Shown: positions 9,988 through 20,180, numbered from the stretch's first letter. The stretch is DNA of 64,000 nucleotides from Proteus mirabilis ATCC 29906 (GCF_000160755.1 NZ_GG668576.1:370800-434799), one strand, 5' to 3'. The notes: a model not told the origin generated them from the letters alone. Translations and numbers: made by a program.

Positions 9988-10803
9988 ATGCCATTACATT
10001 TTTCTGGTAGGATTTTTGCGTCTCTTTTATTAGCTGGGACACTATTAACAGGTTGCGATAACAATGATAACAACCGTTATGCAATTAAAGTGGGGGTGAT
10101 TAATGGTGCAGAGCAAGATGTGGCAGAAGTCGCTAAAAAAGTGGCTAAAGAAAAATATGGTTTAGAGGTTGAGCTGGTGGGTTTTAGTGGCTCATTGTTA
10201 CCTAACGATCCCACTGCAAACAAAGAATTAGATGCCAATGTGTTCCAACATCGCCCTTTCCTTGAGCAAGATAATCGTTCTCGTGGTTATAACCTCGTCG
10301 CGGTAGGCAATACCTTTGTTTTTCCTATGGCGGGTTATTCAACCAAAATTAAACATCCTCAAGAATTAAAACCCGGTGATACAATAGCACTGCCCAATGA
10401 TCCAACCAACTTGGGGCGCGCATTATTATTGCTACAAAAAGAGAAACTGATCACCTTAAACCCTGACAGTGGCCTATTACCCACAACACTCGATATTATT
10501 GATAATCCACTTAAATTAAATATTATGCAATTAGAAGGTGCGCAACTACCTCGAGTATTAAACGATCCCCAAGTAACAGTTGCGATAATTAGCACAACTT
10601 ATATCCAACAAATTAATTTATCACCAACCAAAGACAGTATTTTTATTGAAGATAAAAGTTCACCTTATACTAATATTATTGTTACAAGAGAAGATAATAA
10701 AGAAGCAGAGAATGTACGCGATTTTATTAAAGCCTACCAGTCACCCGAAGTGGCAACAGCCGCTGAGACTATTTTTAAAGGTGGTGCTATTCAAGGGTGG
10801 TAA
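9988..10803 (+). CDS. MetQ/NlpA family substrate-binding lipoprotein
   Basis: Probable inner-membrane lipoprotein of the family that binds methionine for MetNI transporters. The N-terminal signal ends in the lipobox LLTGC (about residues 19-23), then begins NDNNRYAIKVGVINGAEQDV. The family segments ELDANVFQHRPFLEQ and ALPNDPTNLGRAL are clear. It has 271 residues, the normal length. No metN or metI lies beside it, so it is an orphan binding protein like E. coli NlpA. The substrate cannot be assigned from sequence. Confidence 0.88.
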   Translation: MPLHFSGRIFASLLLAGTLLTGCDNNDNNRYAIKVGVINGAEQDVAEVAKKVAKEKYGLEVELVGFSGSLLPNDPTANKELDANVFQHRPFLEQDNRSRGYNLVAVGNTFVFPMAGYSTKIKHPQELKPGDTIALPNDPTNLGRALLLLQKEKLITLNPDSGLLPTTLDIIDNPLKLNIMQLEGAQLPRVLNDPQVTVAIISTTYIQQINLSPTKDSIFIEDKSSPYTNIIVTREDNKEAENVRDFIKAYQSPEVATAAETIFKGGAIQGW

Positions 10804-10822
10804 ACACGACTTATAATTTATC

Positions 10823-10850
10823 AGGTCACTTATAATAAGTGACCTATTTA
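10823..10850 (+). terminator. Terminator after the MetQ-like gene
   Basis: AGGTCACTTA (10823-10832) pairs with TAAGTGACCT (10836-10845), loop TAA, followed by ATTTATT. It also lies just past the leftward gene ending at 10858 and may serve both. Confidence 0.65.
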
Positions 10851-10857
10851 TTAATAG

Positions 10858-11856
10858 TTATGACCCAAAATAAAACTTTAATTTATTATTTTCATCTGCT
10901 TTAATTGATACTTGAAGATCATTACCATATTGATCATATATAATACAATTCATTTCTTCATCTTTCCTACTGGATGTAAACGCTTTTCCATATTCTATAC
11001 TATAGCTCCAGAAACATACCCCATCCTCATCATTTGCTGATGTGACCGGAATTAAAGTATCTGGTTTAAAATGGAATTCCTTAGTGTAATAATGAGGCTT
11101 TAATGGAATTTTTTTAATATATTTATCAGTCGATGTGCTAATAATCTGATAATGACCTTTTTGAAAATAATGAAAAGATTTATTTTCTTCATACTCTACA
11201 CTCTTAGTTATCGTTCTATTATTACCGTTAAACCTTAGATAATATTTCGTCAAGACATCACCTGATGTTTCTACATCTTTTTCTATTCTAGGATTTACCA
11301 GCGGTTCTATGTCTACATCTGCTTCTGTAAATATTTTTTTTGGTGCAACGTCCAGAATGATAAAATTTAAATAATCACTGTAATTATTTTTAAAGGCTGT
11401 AGTATACTCTTTTCCTTTAATGTGAGTCTGTGCACAAATTCTAAAGGTATCTATCACTTTATTAACAGAAAGATAAATAACACAAGTAGATGCATCAGGG
11501 GAGTTCAATGTTGCTTCTTCACTGCTTGGAAATACAAATCCATTTTCTTTATCAGATAAAGAAATATCATTGCGGTCAATAGTAAGATTTTTTTCATTTA
11601 CAATATGTGTATTTCTATAAATATCTTCTTTGGCTATTTTTATGATACGACCATTTTTATCTAAAGCCTCTATATAAATAGTAATAGGTACCTGATGTCT
11701 ACCATTAACATATGCAGTCGCTGTACTGTTATATCTATTAATATAAATATAAAATGCTCTTAGTTCATCAATATCATCCCAAGAGCCAAATTGGCTCTTA
11801 ATAACCTCACCTTTCGATACAATTGTATTTCCCTCAACAGTCGCATAACCAGTCAC
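10858..11856 (-). CDS. C-terminal part of the interrupted beta-helix protein, function unknown
   Basis: A 332-codon ORF. The first 25 or so residues (TGYATVEGNTIVSKGEV) continue the hexapeptide repeats of the upstream ORF. The remainder is a separate region rich in Tyr, Lys, Asn and acidic residues. I do not recognise it. No signal peptide or membrane helix is seen. The only start candidate at the 5' end is GTG at 11856 without a Shine-Dalgarno sequence, so it is unlikely to be expressed alone. The composition is AT-rich even for this genome, consistent with an accessory gene. Confidence 0.5.
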   Translation of the reverse strand: MTGYATVEGNTIVSKGEVIKSQFGSWDDIDELRAFYIYINRYNSTATAYVNGRHQVPITIYIEALDKNGRIIKIAKEDIYRNTHIVNEKNLTIDRNDISLSDKENGFVFPSSEEATLNSPDASTCVIYLSVNKVIDTFRICAQTHIKGKEYTTAFKNNYSDYLNFIILDVAPKKIFTEADVDIEPLVNPRIEKDVETSGDVLTKYYLRFNGNNRTITKSVEYEENKSFHYFQKGHYQIISTSTDKYIKKIPLKPHYYTKEFHFKPDTLIPVTSANDEDGVCFWSYSIEYGKAFTSSRKDEEMNCIIYDQYGNDLQVSIKADENNKLKFYFGS

Positions 11857-11865
11857 CCAACCATT

Positions 11866-12318
11866 TTATTCAACTATTGCATCACCACGAACAATAGCAT
11901 ATTCTGATACTTTAGCATTATCTTTAATAACAGCATTATCATATATTACAGCATCGTCAGATATTCTCGCATTATCTTTAATAACTGCATTATCATATAT
12001 TACAACATCATCAGATATTGTCACATTATCTTCCACTAGCACATTACCATAAATCTCTGCATTGTCTTTTACTTTACTATTTCCCTTAACTATTGCATTA
12101 CCGTAGATCTTCACATTATTTCTTATAATTGCATTATCTGTGACTTTAGCATTACCAAATACCATTACATTATCAAAAATAAAACAATTATCATCTCTAC
12201 TTAAATTACTTTCATTTTCTATCCATCCTCCTGGACTATCTGTATACACTCTTCTAATTCTATATAAAGTAACACCATTATATTCTTTTGTTTCACTCGT
12301 TATTTTATATTTCTTCAT
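11866..12318 (-). CDS. Hexapeptide-repeat (left-handed beta-helix) protein, N-terminal part
   Basis: A 150-codon ORF. A short N-terminal region (MKKYKITSETKEYNGVTLYRI) and GGWIENESNLS are followed by many hexapeptide units of the type D-N-A-x-V/I-x, as expected for a left-handed beta-helix. Such repeats occur in acyltransferase-like and phage-associated proteins, so no activity can be named. GGAGG five bases before the ATG at 12318 is an excellent ribosome site and decides the start over ATG 12330. The ORF ends at a TAA inside the repeat pattern. Confidence 0.65.
   Translation of the reverse strand: MKKYKITSETKEYNGVTLYRIRRVYTDSPGGWIENESNLSRDDNCFIFDNVMVFGNAKVTDNAIIRNNVKIYGNAIVKGNSKVKDNAEIYGNVLVEDNVTISDDVVIYDNAVIKDNARISDDAVIYDNAVIKDNAKVSEYAIVRGDAIVE
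11915..12022 (-). repeat. Two tandem 54-bp copies within the beta-helix gene
   Basis: 11915-11968 and 11969-12022 match at 50 of 54 positions by eye. Each copy encodes three hexapeptides (18 residues). This shows recent growth of the helix by tandem duplication in units of three turns. Confidence 0.85.
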
Positions 12319-12460
12319 AAACACCTCCATAATAACACCCTGTTAATATTGTTATATTAACTTGATACTCATTAAAAATACGTTTAGCATTTAATGGTTA
12401 GTTTATAGTATTAGATGAAATCATTTGTCGATATTATGAAATATAAAAATATTCTATTAT

Positions 12461-12499
12461 AAAAAAGAAAGCGAAGAATTAATTCATCATTCTTCGCCA
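12461..12499 (-). terminator. Rho-independent terminator of acnA
   Basis: On the minus strand GCGAAGAAT (12498-12490) pairs with ATTCTTCGC (12480-12472), followed by TTTCTTTTTT. It lies 26 bases after the acnA stop. Confidence 0.88.
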
Positions 12500-12524
12500 A
12501 CTAATTAATACTTACTAAATTATT

Positions 12525-15197
12525 TTACAACATATTACGAATAACATAATGCAAGATCCCGCCATGTTCAAAATAAGCCAGCTCAGTTTGCGTATCAATA
12601 CGACAACGAGCCATAATAGTTTCTTGGCGACCATCTGCAAAAGTAATATTGACAGCGACATCTTGACCCGGTGTTAGCGAATTAAGCCCCGTTATCTCAA
12701 TTTTTTCATCACCTTTGAGCCCTAAAGTCTGGCGTGATACACCGTTAGGAAATTCTAAAGGTAATACTCCCATACCAATCAAATTAGAACGGTGAATACG
12801 TTCAAACGATCCGGCTATCACCACTCGCACACCTAATAATCGTGTACCTTTGGCGGCCCAGTCACGGCTAGAGCCTGATCCATATTCATTACCGGCAATA
12901 ATGGCTAAAGGCGTATTTTCTTGCTGATAACGCATCGCCGCATCATAAATGGCTAACGTTTCTCCCGTTGGAATATGTTTTGTAAAGCCCCCTTCGATCC
13001 CCGGCACCATTTCATTACGAATACGGATATTTGCAAAAGTTCCTCGCATCATAACTTCGTGATTACCACGTCTTGAACCGTAAGAGTTAAAGTCTTTTGG
13101 TTCAACACCATGCTCTCGAAGATAACGCCCAGCAGGGCTATCGGCTTTAATATTCCCAGCAGGTGAAATATGATCGGTGGTCACCGAGTCACCTAATATG
13201 GCTAAAATACTGGCTTGGTGAATATCTTTAATCGCCTCAGGTGTTTTTGTCATACCTTCAAAAAAAGGAGGATGGCGAATATAGGTAGAATCAGGTTGCC
13301 AAGCATACACCGGGGTATCTTGTATTTTTAGTGATTGCCAAGTTTCATCACCATCAAATACCGCAGAATACTCTTTATGGAACATCTGCGTTTTTACTTT
13401 TTCCACCGCATCGGCAATGGCTTTACTGTCAGGCCAAATATCTTTCAAATAGACTGGATTGCCCTGCTTATTTTCACCTAATGGCTCTTTGGTCAAATCA
13501 ATATTCATATTACCAGATAGCGCATAAGCCACGACTAAAGGAGGAGAAGCAAGCCAGTTGGTTTTCACTAAAGGATGGATACGACCTTCAAAGTTACGAT
13601 TACCCGATAATACAGCGGCTATAGTTAAATCATTATCTTTAATCGCCTCTTCAATCGGGGCTAATAAAGGCCCTGAATTACCAATACATGTGGTACAACC
13701 ATAACCAACCAAATTAAAACCAAGTTTATCTAAATAAGGTGTTAATCCTGCCAGTGCTAAGTAGTCTGTCACCACTTTAGAGCCGGGGGCTAGTGACGAT
13801 TTGACCCATGGCTTACGCTGTAGGCCTTTTTCTACCGCATTTTTAGCCAGTAGACCTGCAGCCATTAAGACATTAGGGTTAGAGGTATTGGTACATGAGG
13901 TGATCGCTGCAATTACTACCGCACCATCCGTTAAGGTAAAAGGAGGCTGATTATCAATGGTGACCTGAGGATATTGAGCAAGAGGTTTTTTATTTGTTTC
14001 AAGCTCTACAGCAGCTTTAAATGCTTTTGGTACATTCAGCAAATTAACTCTATCTTGTGGACGTTTAGGGCCAGCAAGACTTGCTTCCACAGTACCCATA
14101 TCTAACGATAAGGTTGAGGTGAAAATGGGTTCATCACCGGCATGACGCCATAAGCCTTGCTCTTTACTATAGGCTTCAACTAATGCAATTTCTTGCTCTT
14201 CACGCCCGGTAAGGCGTAAATAATCTAGTGTAATTTCGTCAATAGGAAAGAAGCCACAGGTTGCACCATATTCAGGTGACATATTGGCAATCGTCGCTCG
14301 GTCAGCAAGAGGTAAAGATGCTAGTCCATCACCATAAAACTCAACAAATTTCCCTACCACACCATGTTGACGTAACATTTGCGTTACGGTTAATACTAGG
14401 TCAGTCGCTGTGATCCCCTCACGTAGTTTACCCGTTAATTTAAAACCTACCACATCAGGGATCAGCATTGAAATCGGTTGGCCTAACATCGCAGCTTCCG
14501 CCTCAATGCCACCAACGCCCCAACCCAACACGCCCAGACCATTGATCATAGTAGTATGTGAATCGGTTCCAACCAAAGTATCAGGGTAAGCAATATGTCG
14601 GCCATTTTGTTGTTCAGACCATATCGCTTTACCTAAATATTCTAAGTTAACCTGATGGCAAATGCCCGTTCCAGGAGGTACTACACGAAAACGTTCAAAC
14701 GACTGTTGCCCCCAACGTAAAAAGAGATAACGCTCATAGTTACGCTGCATTTCAATTTCAACGTTTTTCTCAAAAGCATCATCACTGGCATATTTATCAA
14801 CCATCACCGAATGGTCGATAACCAAGTCAACAGGAGAAAGTGGATTAACTTTTTCTACATTTCCCCCCAAAGATTTTACGGCTTCACGCATAGCGGCTAA
14901 ATCAACAACGGCAGGTACACCCGTAAAATCTTGCATTAATACTCTTGCTGGGCGATAGGCAATTTCACGGGAGGCGTGGGCATTTTTTTGCCAATCCACC
15001 AATGCCTTAATATCATCTTCAACAACCGTATCATCATCAAGATAGCGGACTAAATTTTCTAGCAGAACCTTTAACGATTTAGGGAGACGAGTGATATCCC
15101 CTAATTGACGAGCAACTTCAGAAAGACGGTAATACTCATATTGATGAGTACCTACAGAGAGCGTAGAAAGACTCTCCTTTTTCAGACGTAACGACAT
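12525..15197 (-). CDS. acnA: Aconitate hydratase A
   Basis: Interconverts citrate and isocitrate in the TCA cycle; AcnA is the stable, stress- and stationary-phase aconitase in E. coli. The [4Fe-4S] ligand motifs SCTNTSNP and GCTTCIGNSGPL are present. So are the swivel-domain blocks GDSVTTDHISPAG, GSRRGNHEVMMRGTF and GNEYGSGSSRDWAAKG. The ATG at 15197 follows the strong site GGAGAGGAG and gives 890 residues (E. coli 891). Thirteen upstream in-frame codons are not part of the protein. Monocistronic, with its own terminator. Confidence 0.97.
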   Translation of the reverse strand: MSLRLKKESLSTLSVGTHQYEYYRLSEVARQLGDITRLPKSLKVLLENLVRYLDDDTVVEDDIKALVDWQKNAHASREIAYRPARVLMQDFTGVPAVVDLAAMREAVKSLGGNVEKVNPLSPVDLVIDHSVMVDKYASDDAFEKNVEIEMQRNYERYLFLRWGQQSFERFRVVPPGTGICHQVNLEYLGKAIWSEQQNGRHIAYPDTLVGTDSHTTMINGLGVLGWGVGGIEAEAAMLGQPISMLIPDVVGFKLTGKLREGITATDLVLTVTQMLRQHGVVGKFVEFYGDGLASLPLADRATIANMSPEYGATCGFFPIDEITLDYLRLTGREEQEIALVEAYSKEQGLWRHAGDEPIFTSTLSLDMGTVEASLAGPKRPQDRVNLLNVPKAFKAAVELETNKKPLAQYPQVTIDNQPPFTLTDGAVVIAAITSCTNTSNPNVLMAAGLLAKNAVEKGLQRKPWVKSSLAPGSKVVTDYLALAGLTPYLDKLGFNLVGYGCTTCIGNSGPLLAPIEEAIKDNDLTIAAVLSGNRNFEGRIHPLVKTNWLASPPLVVAYALSGNMNIDLTKEPLGENKQGNPVYLKDIWPDSKAIADAVEKVKTQMFHKEYSAVFDGDETWQSLKIQDTPVYAWQPDSTYIRHPPFFEGMTKTPEAIKDIHQASILAILGDSVTTDHISPAGNIKADSPAGRYLREHGVEPKDFNSYGSRRGNHEVMMRGTFANIRIRNEMVPGIEGGFTKHIPTGETLAIYDAAMRYQQENTPLAIIAGNEYGSGSSRDWAAKGTRLLGVRVVIAGSFERIHRSNLIGMGVLPLEFPNGVSRQTLGLKGDEKIEITGLNSLTPGQDVAVNITFADGRQETIMARCRIDTQTELAYFEHGGILHYVIRNML

Positions 15198-15418
15198 AGC
15201 TCCTCTCCTTCTTATTTTTATGCTGACAGCAATCACAAACTATCAAAATAGGTAAGGTTATCTATTAACCATATCATAGAAAGAGAAATTTCGCTTACGG
15301 ACCACACGATTTGTTAATATGATGTTATTGAGATTATATTACTAATAAAACTTAATCTCTTTCTTTTAACTTAATTAGGATTTAATGGGGGTATTATTGC
15401 AAATAAAGGATAATGTAT

Positions 15419-16252
15419 ATGAACAATCAACAAGCCGAACAACTAAAAAAGATTATGATGGCTGATAGTTATTTTGCACAACCTATTACGCCCCCTTTTC
15501 CACAGCCTTTAGCAATAAAATCATTACAACAGACACTTAATATCAAAGATACAGAAGGACTTGTTCAATTTATTATCGCTTCACCTAAACGTTTTAACGA
15601 ATCAGAAAAAATGATCATGACACAACTGAAAGATATACAAATTGCCTTAATCTCTATTATGTCGAATCATCTTTCAGTATTGAAAAAAGAAGATAGTGAA
15701 GCTTATTATCAACCAGAGCATTGGCTAGAAACCCTTAATCATTTGCCTTTGCTTAGCCGTAATAAAGTTGAAAGCAAACGACTTGATAAGCAAACATTTG
15801 ATTTTTCAATTGCTCAAGCCTTTGTGCAACTGTTATTAGGTGCAGCCATTAATGCAGCTTCACCGTCATTAGCCGAGTTTATCGATTTTTTACGCAATCA
15901 GGGACAACAAATTGAACTAGGAATACGCCAATCCTTTGATAGCTATAAAACGATAACTATTGCAGGTGTGACGGAAATCCTTAATCATAATAATCAGCTT
16001 ATTTTTGTACCTAAATTAAAAATAATGAGTCTACGTTTCTCACATCGAACAGCCAAAATGTTATTAGCCAGTTGTTCGGGGCGAAAATTTACGATTTCAG
16101 TAGAATACACAACAATCACCTCAATTTTTGATATTGGTGCACTTAATGATCCGCTGATTAATCGACAATTTTATGCTTTTTTAAATAAGTTTCGTCAGTT
16201 GAGTATTACTCAATCTGATTCATTTTTTAGTGGGGACTTTTTATTGCAATAG
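15419..16252 (+). CDS. Unrecognised protein, 277 residues
   Basis: Not recognised. The ATG at 15419 has AAAGGA eight bases upstream, which favours it over ATG 15413. The protein looks soluble, with a helical N-terminal half and a beta-rich C-terminal third (ITIAGVTEIL, FTISVEYTTITSIF). A moderately hydrophobic helix lies near residues 131-150 (IAQAFVQLLLGAAINAASPS). A single cysteine stands at residue 219 (LLASCSGRKF). There is no signal peptide. It lies between acnA and cysB, where E. coli has only small genes, so it is probably accessory. It shares a terminator with cysB. Confidence 0.7.
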   Translation: MNNQQAEQLKKIMMADSYFAQPITPPFPQPLAIKSLQQTLNIKDTEGLVQFIIASPKRFNESEKMIMTQLKDIQIALISIMSNHLSVLKKEDSEAYYQPEHWLETLNHLPLLSRNKVESKRLDKQTFDFSIAQAFVQLLLGAAINAASPSLAEFIDFLRNQGQQIELGIRQSFDSYKTITIAGVTEILNHNNQLIFVPKLKIMSLRFSHRTAKMLLASCSGRKFTISVEYTTITSIFDIGALNDPLINRQFYAFLNKFRQLSITQSDSFFSGDFLLQ

Positions 16253-16280
16253 CATTAATGTTATAAGTTACATAATGGTA

Positions 16281-16306
16281 AAAGGCGGGATAATATACCC
16301 GCCTTT
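16281..16306. terminator. Bidirectional terminator between the unknown gene and cysB
   Basis: AAAGGCGGG (16281-16289) pairs with CCCGCCTTT (16298-16306) across eight bases. It lies 28 bases after the plus-strand stop and five bases past the cysB stop, so it can serve both convergent genes. The T-run is short on both strands. Confidence 0.7.
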
Positions 16307-16311
16307 GCGTA

Positions 16312-17727
<1,416 letters not shown>

Positions 17728-18477
17728 TTAATCAATATATCGAACAAAAGAAGTAAACGCTTTTTCATCACTATTCTCGATTATTTCATTAAAACTAATC
17801 ATTCCAGTATAAATAGAAAAGGTTGGATCTTTAATGCTCCCATTAGGAAAAATAACTTTTTCATCTTTTGAGATAGTCGTGGTTAGTTTAGGTTCAACTT
17901 TATAATTAAAATAGATTTCTCCATCTGATTTATTGGATAACTTTCGTTCACCTTCCGTGCTTGATGGTGAATAATAGATGGATTGCTCATTCTTGCCTTC
18001 TACTATAATAGGGGCTAATGTGGTAAATAGTTCTATTTTTGAATGCTTATCATCGGTGATTGGAATAACTTCACTAATTCGCATATATCTTTTGTGAATG
18101 GTAGAAACTGGTGATAATTCTATTTTTACTAACTTCCAATTACACCATCCCCCTCCATCAATAGGCACGATATAGGTCGCGGTTTTATTATCCTCTGCTA
18201 TTTTACGCTCTACCTCTACTTTTTGTGTTAAAGAGGAGTAAGAGACTTCGGTATAATCAGAATTAAAATGAGAACGTTCACACTTATTAGATGTATAAGT
18301 ACCAATAACTTCCACTGCTGTTTCAGGTGAAATAGTTGAATAAACCGTGATTTTTTTGCCATCATTATTCATATTGACGGGAAATTTATTATCAAGATAT
18401 ATATTGATAAGCCCACTACAACCACCTAACAATAGATAAGGGATAAGAACAAATAATTTAATCATTGTCATTAGCAT
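17728..18477 (-). CDS. Putative lipoprotein, possibly tied to a T6SS remnant
   Basis: 249 residues, family not recognised. A short signal ends in the lipobox LLGGC (about residues 16-20), so the mature protein should be a lipoprotein facing the periplasm. The mature part is hydrophilic and probably beta-rich. The ATG at 18477 has AAAGG seven bases upstream, inside the hcp fragment that overlaps its first 20 bases. A lipoprotein directly downstream of an orphan hcp start could be an immunity or accessory protein of a type VI effector locus, but this is inference from position only. Confidence 0.65.
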   Translation of the reverse strand: MLMTMIKLFVLIPYLLLGGCSGLINIYLDNKFPVNMNNDGKKITVYSTISPETAVEVIGTYTSNKCERSHFNSDYTEVSYSSLTQKVEVERKIAEDNKTATYIVPIDGGGWCNWKLVKIELSPVSTIHKRYMRISEVIPITDDKHSKIELFTTLAPIIVEGKNEQSIYYSPSSTEGERKLSNKSDGEIYFNYKVEPKLTTTISKDEKVIFPNGSIKDPTFSIYTGMISFNEIIENSDEKAFTSFVRYID

Positions 18478-18604
18478 ATTTGAACCTTTTCATCGCCGTT
18501 ATGCCTTCTGGCATCAATAATGTGGGTAATATATTACTGACAGGATCTGCCGTGATGTTACCTTGTGTTTTCCCTTCAATGGAAATATAGCAAGGTGTTG
18601 GCAT
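18458..18604 (-). pseudogene. hcp: Truncated hcp (type VI secretion tube protein) remnant
   Basis: A 48-codon frame starting at 18604 with AAGGA about eight bases upstream. The first 19 residues, MPTPCYISIEGKTQGNITA, are the canonical N-terminus of the Hcp family as I know it. The remaining 29 residues do not continue as Hcp, which is normally about 160-170 residues. The gene therefore looks truncated by deletion. It overlaps the start of the downstream lipoprotein gene by 20 bases. Proteus strains carry several orphan hcp-vgrG effector loci, and this looks like a decayed one. Confidence 0.72.
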
Positions 18605-19482
18605 AACAATATCCTTTTATCAAAAATAACAAATTAAACTAAACGATTACACTAAAAACACTTCGTCCGTTATATCCGCTATCTTAGCCAGTGCGTACAA
18701 TAAGACTTGAATAAAGGATAATAAAAGCTTATTAATAAACTGTAAACAGCTCCCATATTTAGTATCTCTCTAGCATAAGTCACTTTGCGTAAAATAATTG
18801 AAATATCACTATATCATGCTACATAAATAATCATAAAAAGTGTTTGTCAATATAAAATATGAGCAATAAACAAACAAATTACTCATAACCCAATAAATAC
18901 TGGGTACAGTAAAATATATTTTGTTTCCAATATGGAAAGCTCAAAAAATAGTTCATAATATATTGATTTTTAAAAGTTAAAAATTAATCACATTCAATTT
19001 CATTACCTTGCCACTTTAAATAACTCAATTTTATCAATATATTTATCTACTAAGATTTGTTTGATTAAAATATAATTCTGAATAAGCCATTTATTTTATT
19101 TAGCCTATATAATATGTCTATTTTTTAATCTTCTTTTGGGCTTTTTATATTCATTTTATGAATAATGATAAAATTCGGATTGCATAAATAAGGAGAAACG
19201 AAATAAATAAAGATTCATATTATGTTAGATATATTATTTTTTATAAATAATTAATCAAATAAGTAATAGTAGAAAATGACGGGGAAAATAGAAAAAGAAA
19301 AAATGATATGGTTAACACCCAAAAAATACATAAGAAAAACCGCTTAAAGCAGTCGTTTTTTAATCAATATTAAATGTGATTTCATCACATTGCGATGGGA
19401 TAAAACTATGCACTATTTTAGTGAGTATAACCATTAACCCAAAAGCCATCATCAGATAGCTTTTGGATTATAAATAAATGAA
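18605..19482. other. Long gene-free AT-rich stretch between the hcp remnant and sodC
   Basis: About 880 bases with no credible ORF in either direction and very high A+T. A Shine-Dalgarno-like AAGGAG near 19190 is not followed by a usable ORF. Only the weak hairpin at 19439-19466 stands out. It may be eroded accessory DNA plus the former hcp promoter region. Confidence 0.5.
19439..19466 (-). terminator. Possible terminator of sodC
   Basis: CCAAAAGC (19439-19446) pairs with GCTTTTGG (19459-19466), loop of twelve, 17 bases past the sodC stop. There is no T-run on the minus strand, so the assignment is weak. Confidence 0.35.
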
Positions 19483-20007
19483 TTATTTAATCACACCACA
19501 TGCCATTCTAGCACCACCACCGCCAAGCGCTTCTGGGTTATCTGAGTAGTTATCTCCCCCAACGTGAACCATTAAGGCTTTATCTTTAATTTGATCAAGC
19601 TTAGTCAGTCTAGGAGCAAGAACGGCATAATCAGCGTCACCTTTACTATTGGCAACCAAACCAGGTAGATCACCTAAATGCCCTTCTTTGTTATAAGGCC
19701 CTAAGTGAACACCTTTATTTTCAGGATCAAGATGACCACCCGCTTTTAATGCTGGAACAGGTTTTCCATCTTTCATATCTGGCTCACAAGAGCCATTAGC
19801 ATGGATATGAAAACCATGAACACCCGGTGTTAACCCAGTAAGTTTTGGCGTAAATAACAGCCCATAATCGGTTTCGGTAATAGTGACAACACCAATATCA
19901 TCACCCGCCCCTGTAGGTAAGGCTTCTTTTAACGTAACATCTAAGCTCGCCGCACTGGCAACCGATGTAAAGAGTAGTCCAGAGAGTAACAAAGGTATCA
20001 GTTTCAT
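19483..20007 (-). CDS. sodC: Periplasmic copper/zinc superoxide dismutase
   Basis: Dismutates superoxide in the periplasm. A cleavable signal peptide (MKLIPLLLSGLLFTSVASA) precedes the enzyme. Metal ligands are visible in HGFHIHANGSCEPD, GGHLDPENKGVHLGPYNKEGHLGDLP and VHVGGDNYSD. The bacterial C-terminal block GGGGARMACGVI completes the subunit disulfide. It has 174 residues, normal for the family. It is transcribed alone and lies beside topA, an insertion relative to the E. coli order. Confidence 0.95.
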   Translation of the reverse strand: MKLIPLLLSGLLFTSVASAASLDVTLKEALPTGAGDDIGVVTITETDYGLLFTPKLTGLTPGVHGFHIHANGSCEPDMKDGKPVPALKAGGHLDPENKGVHLGPYNKEGHLGDLPGLVANSKGDADYAVLAPRLTKLDQIKDKALMVHVGGDNYSDNPEALGGGGARMACGVIK

Positions 20008-20118
20008 AGTATCTTCCTCTTATTATTTATGCTCAGCATAAAGTCGTCGATATCAACAAATAGAGACTCACCATTAATACTGTTTCAATGTACGTTAATT
20101 AGCATATCGTCTTAATGC

Positions 20119-20153
20119 AAAAAAAGCGACTTATGTCAGTAAGTCGCTTTTTT
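20119..20153 (-). terminator. Strong terminator of topA
   Basis: A 14-bp perfect stem (20120-20133 with 20140-20153, loop of six) lies 28 bases past the topA stop and is followed on the minus strand by T residues. Confidence 0.9.
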
Positions 20154-20180
20154 ATCTTAAAATATCAATAACTATCGATA

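Larger units (their letters stand above)
10858..12318 (-). pseudogene. Hexapeptide beta-helix protein gene interrupted by an in-frame TAA
   Basis: Two ORFs, 12318-11866 and 11856-10858, lie in the same minus-strand frame, separated by one TAA (11868-11866) and three codons. The six-residue repeat pattern of the first ORF continues in phase through the stop: AIVRGD, then AIVE-stop-N, then GWVTGY. The second ORF has only a GTG start without a ribosome site. The simplest reading is one gene of about 486 codons inactivated by a point mutation. Stop readthrough or a sequencing error are the alternatives. Confidence 0.75.

Noticed and set aside
11915-12022. Short regular repeats considered as CRISPR
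   Set aside because: Copies are contiguous, without spacers, in frame and encode hexapeptides.
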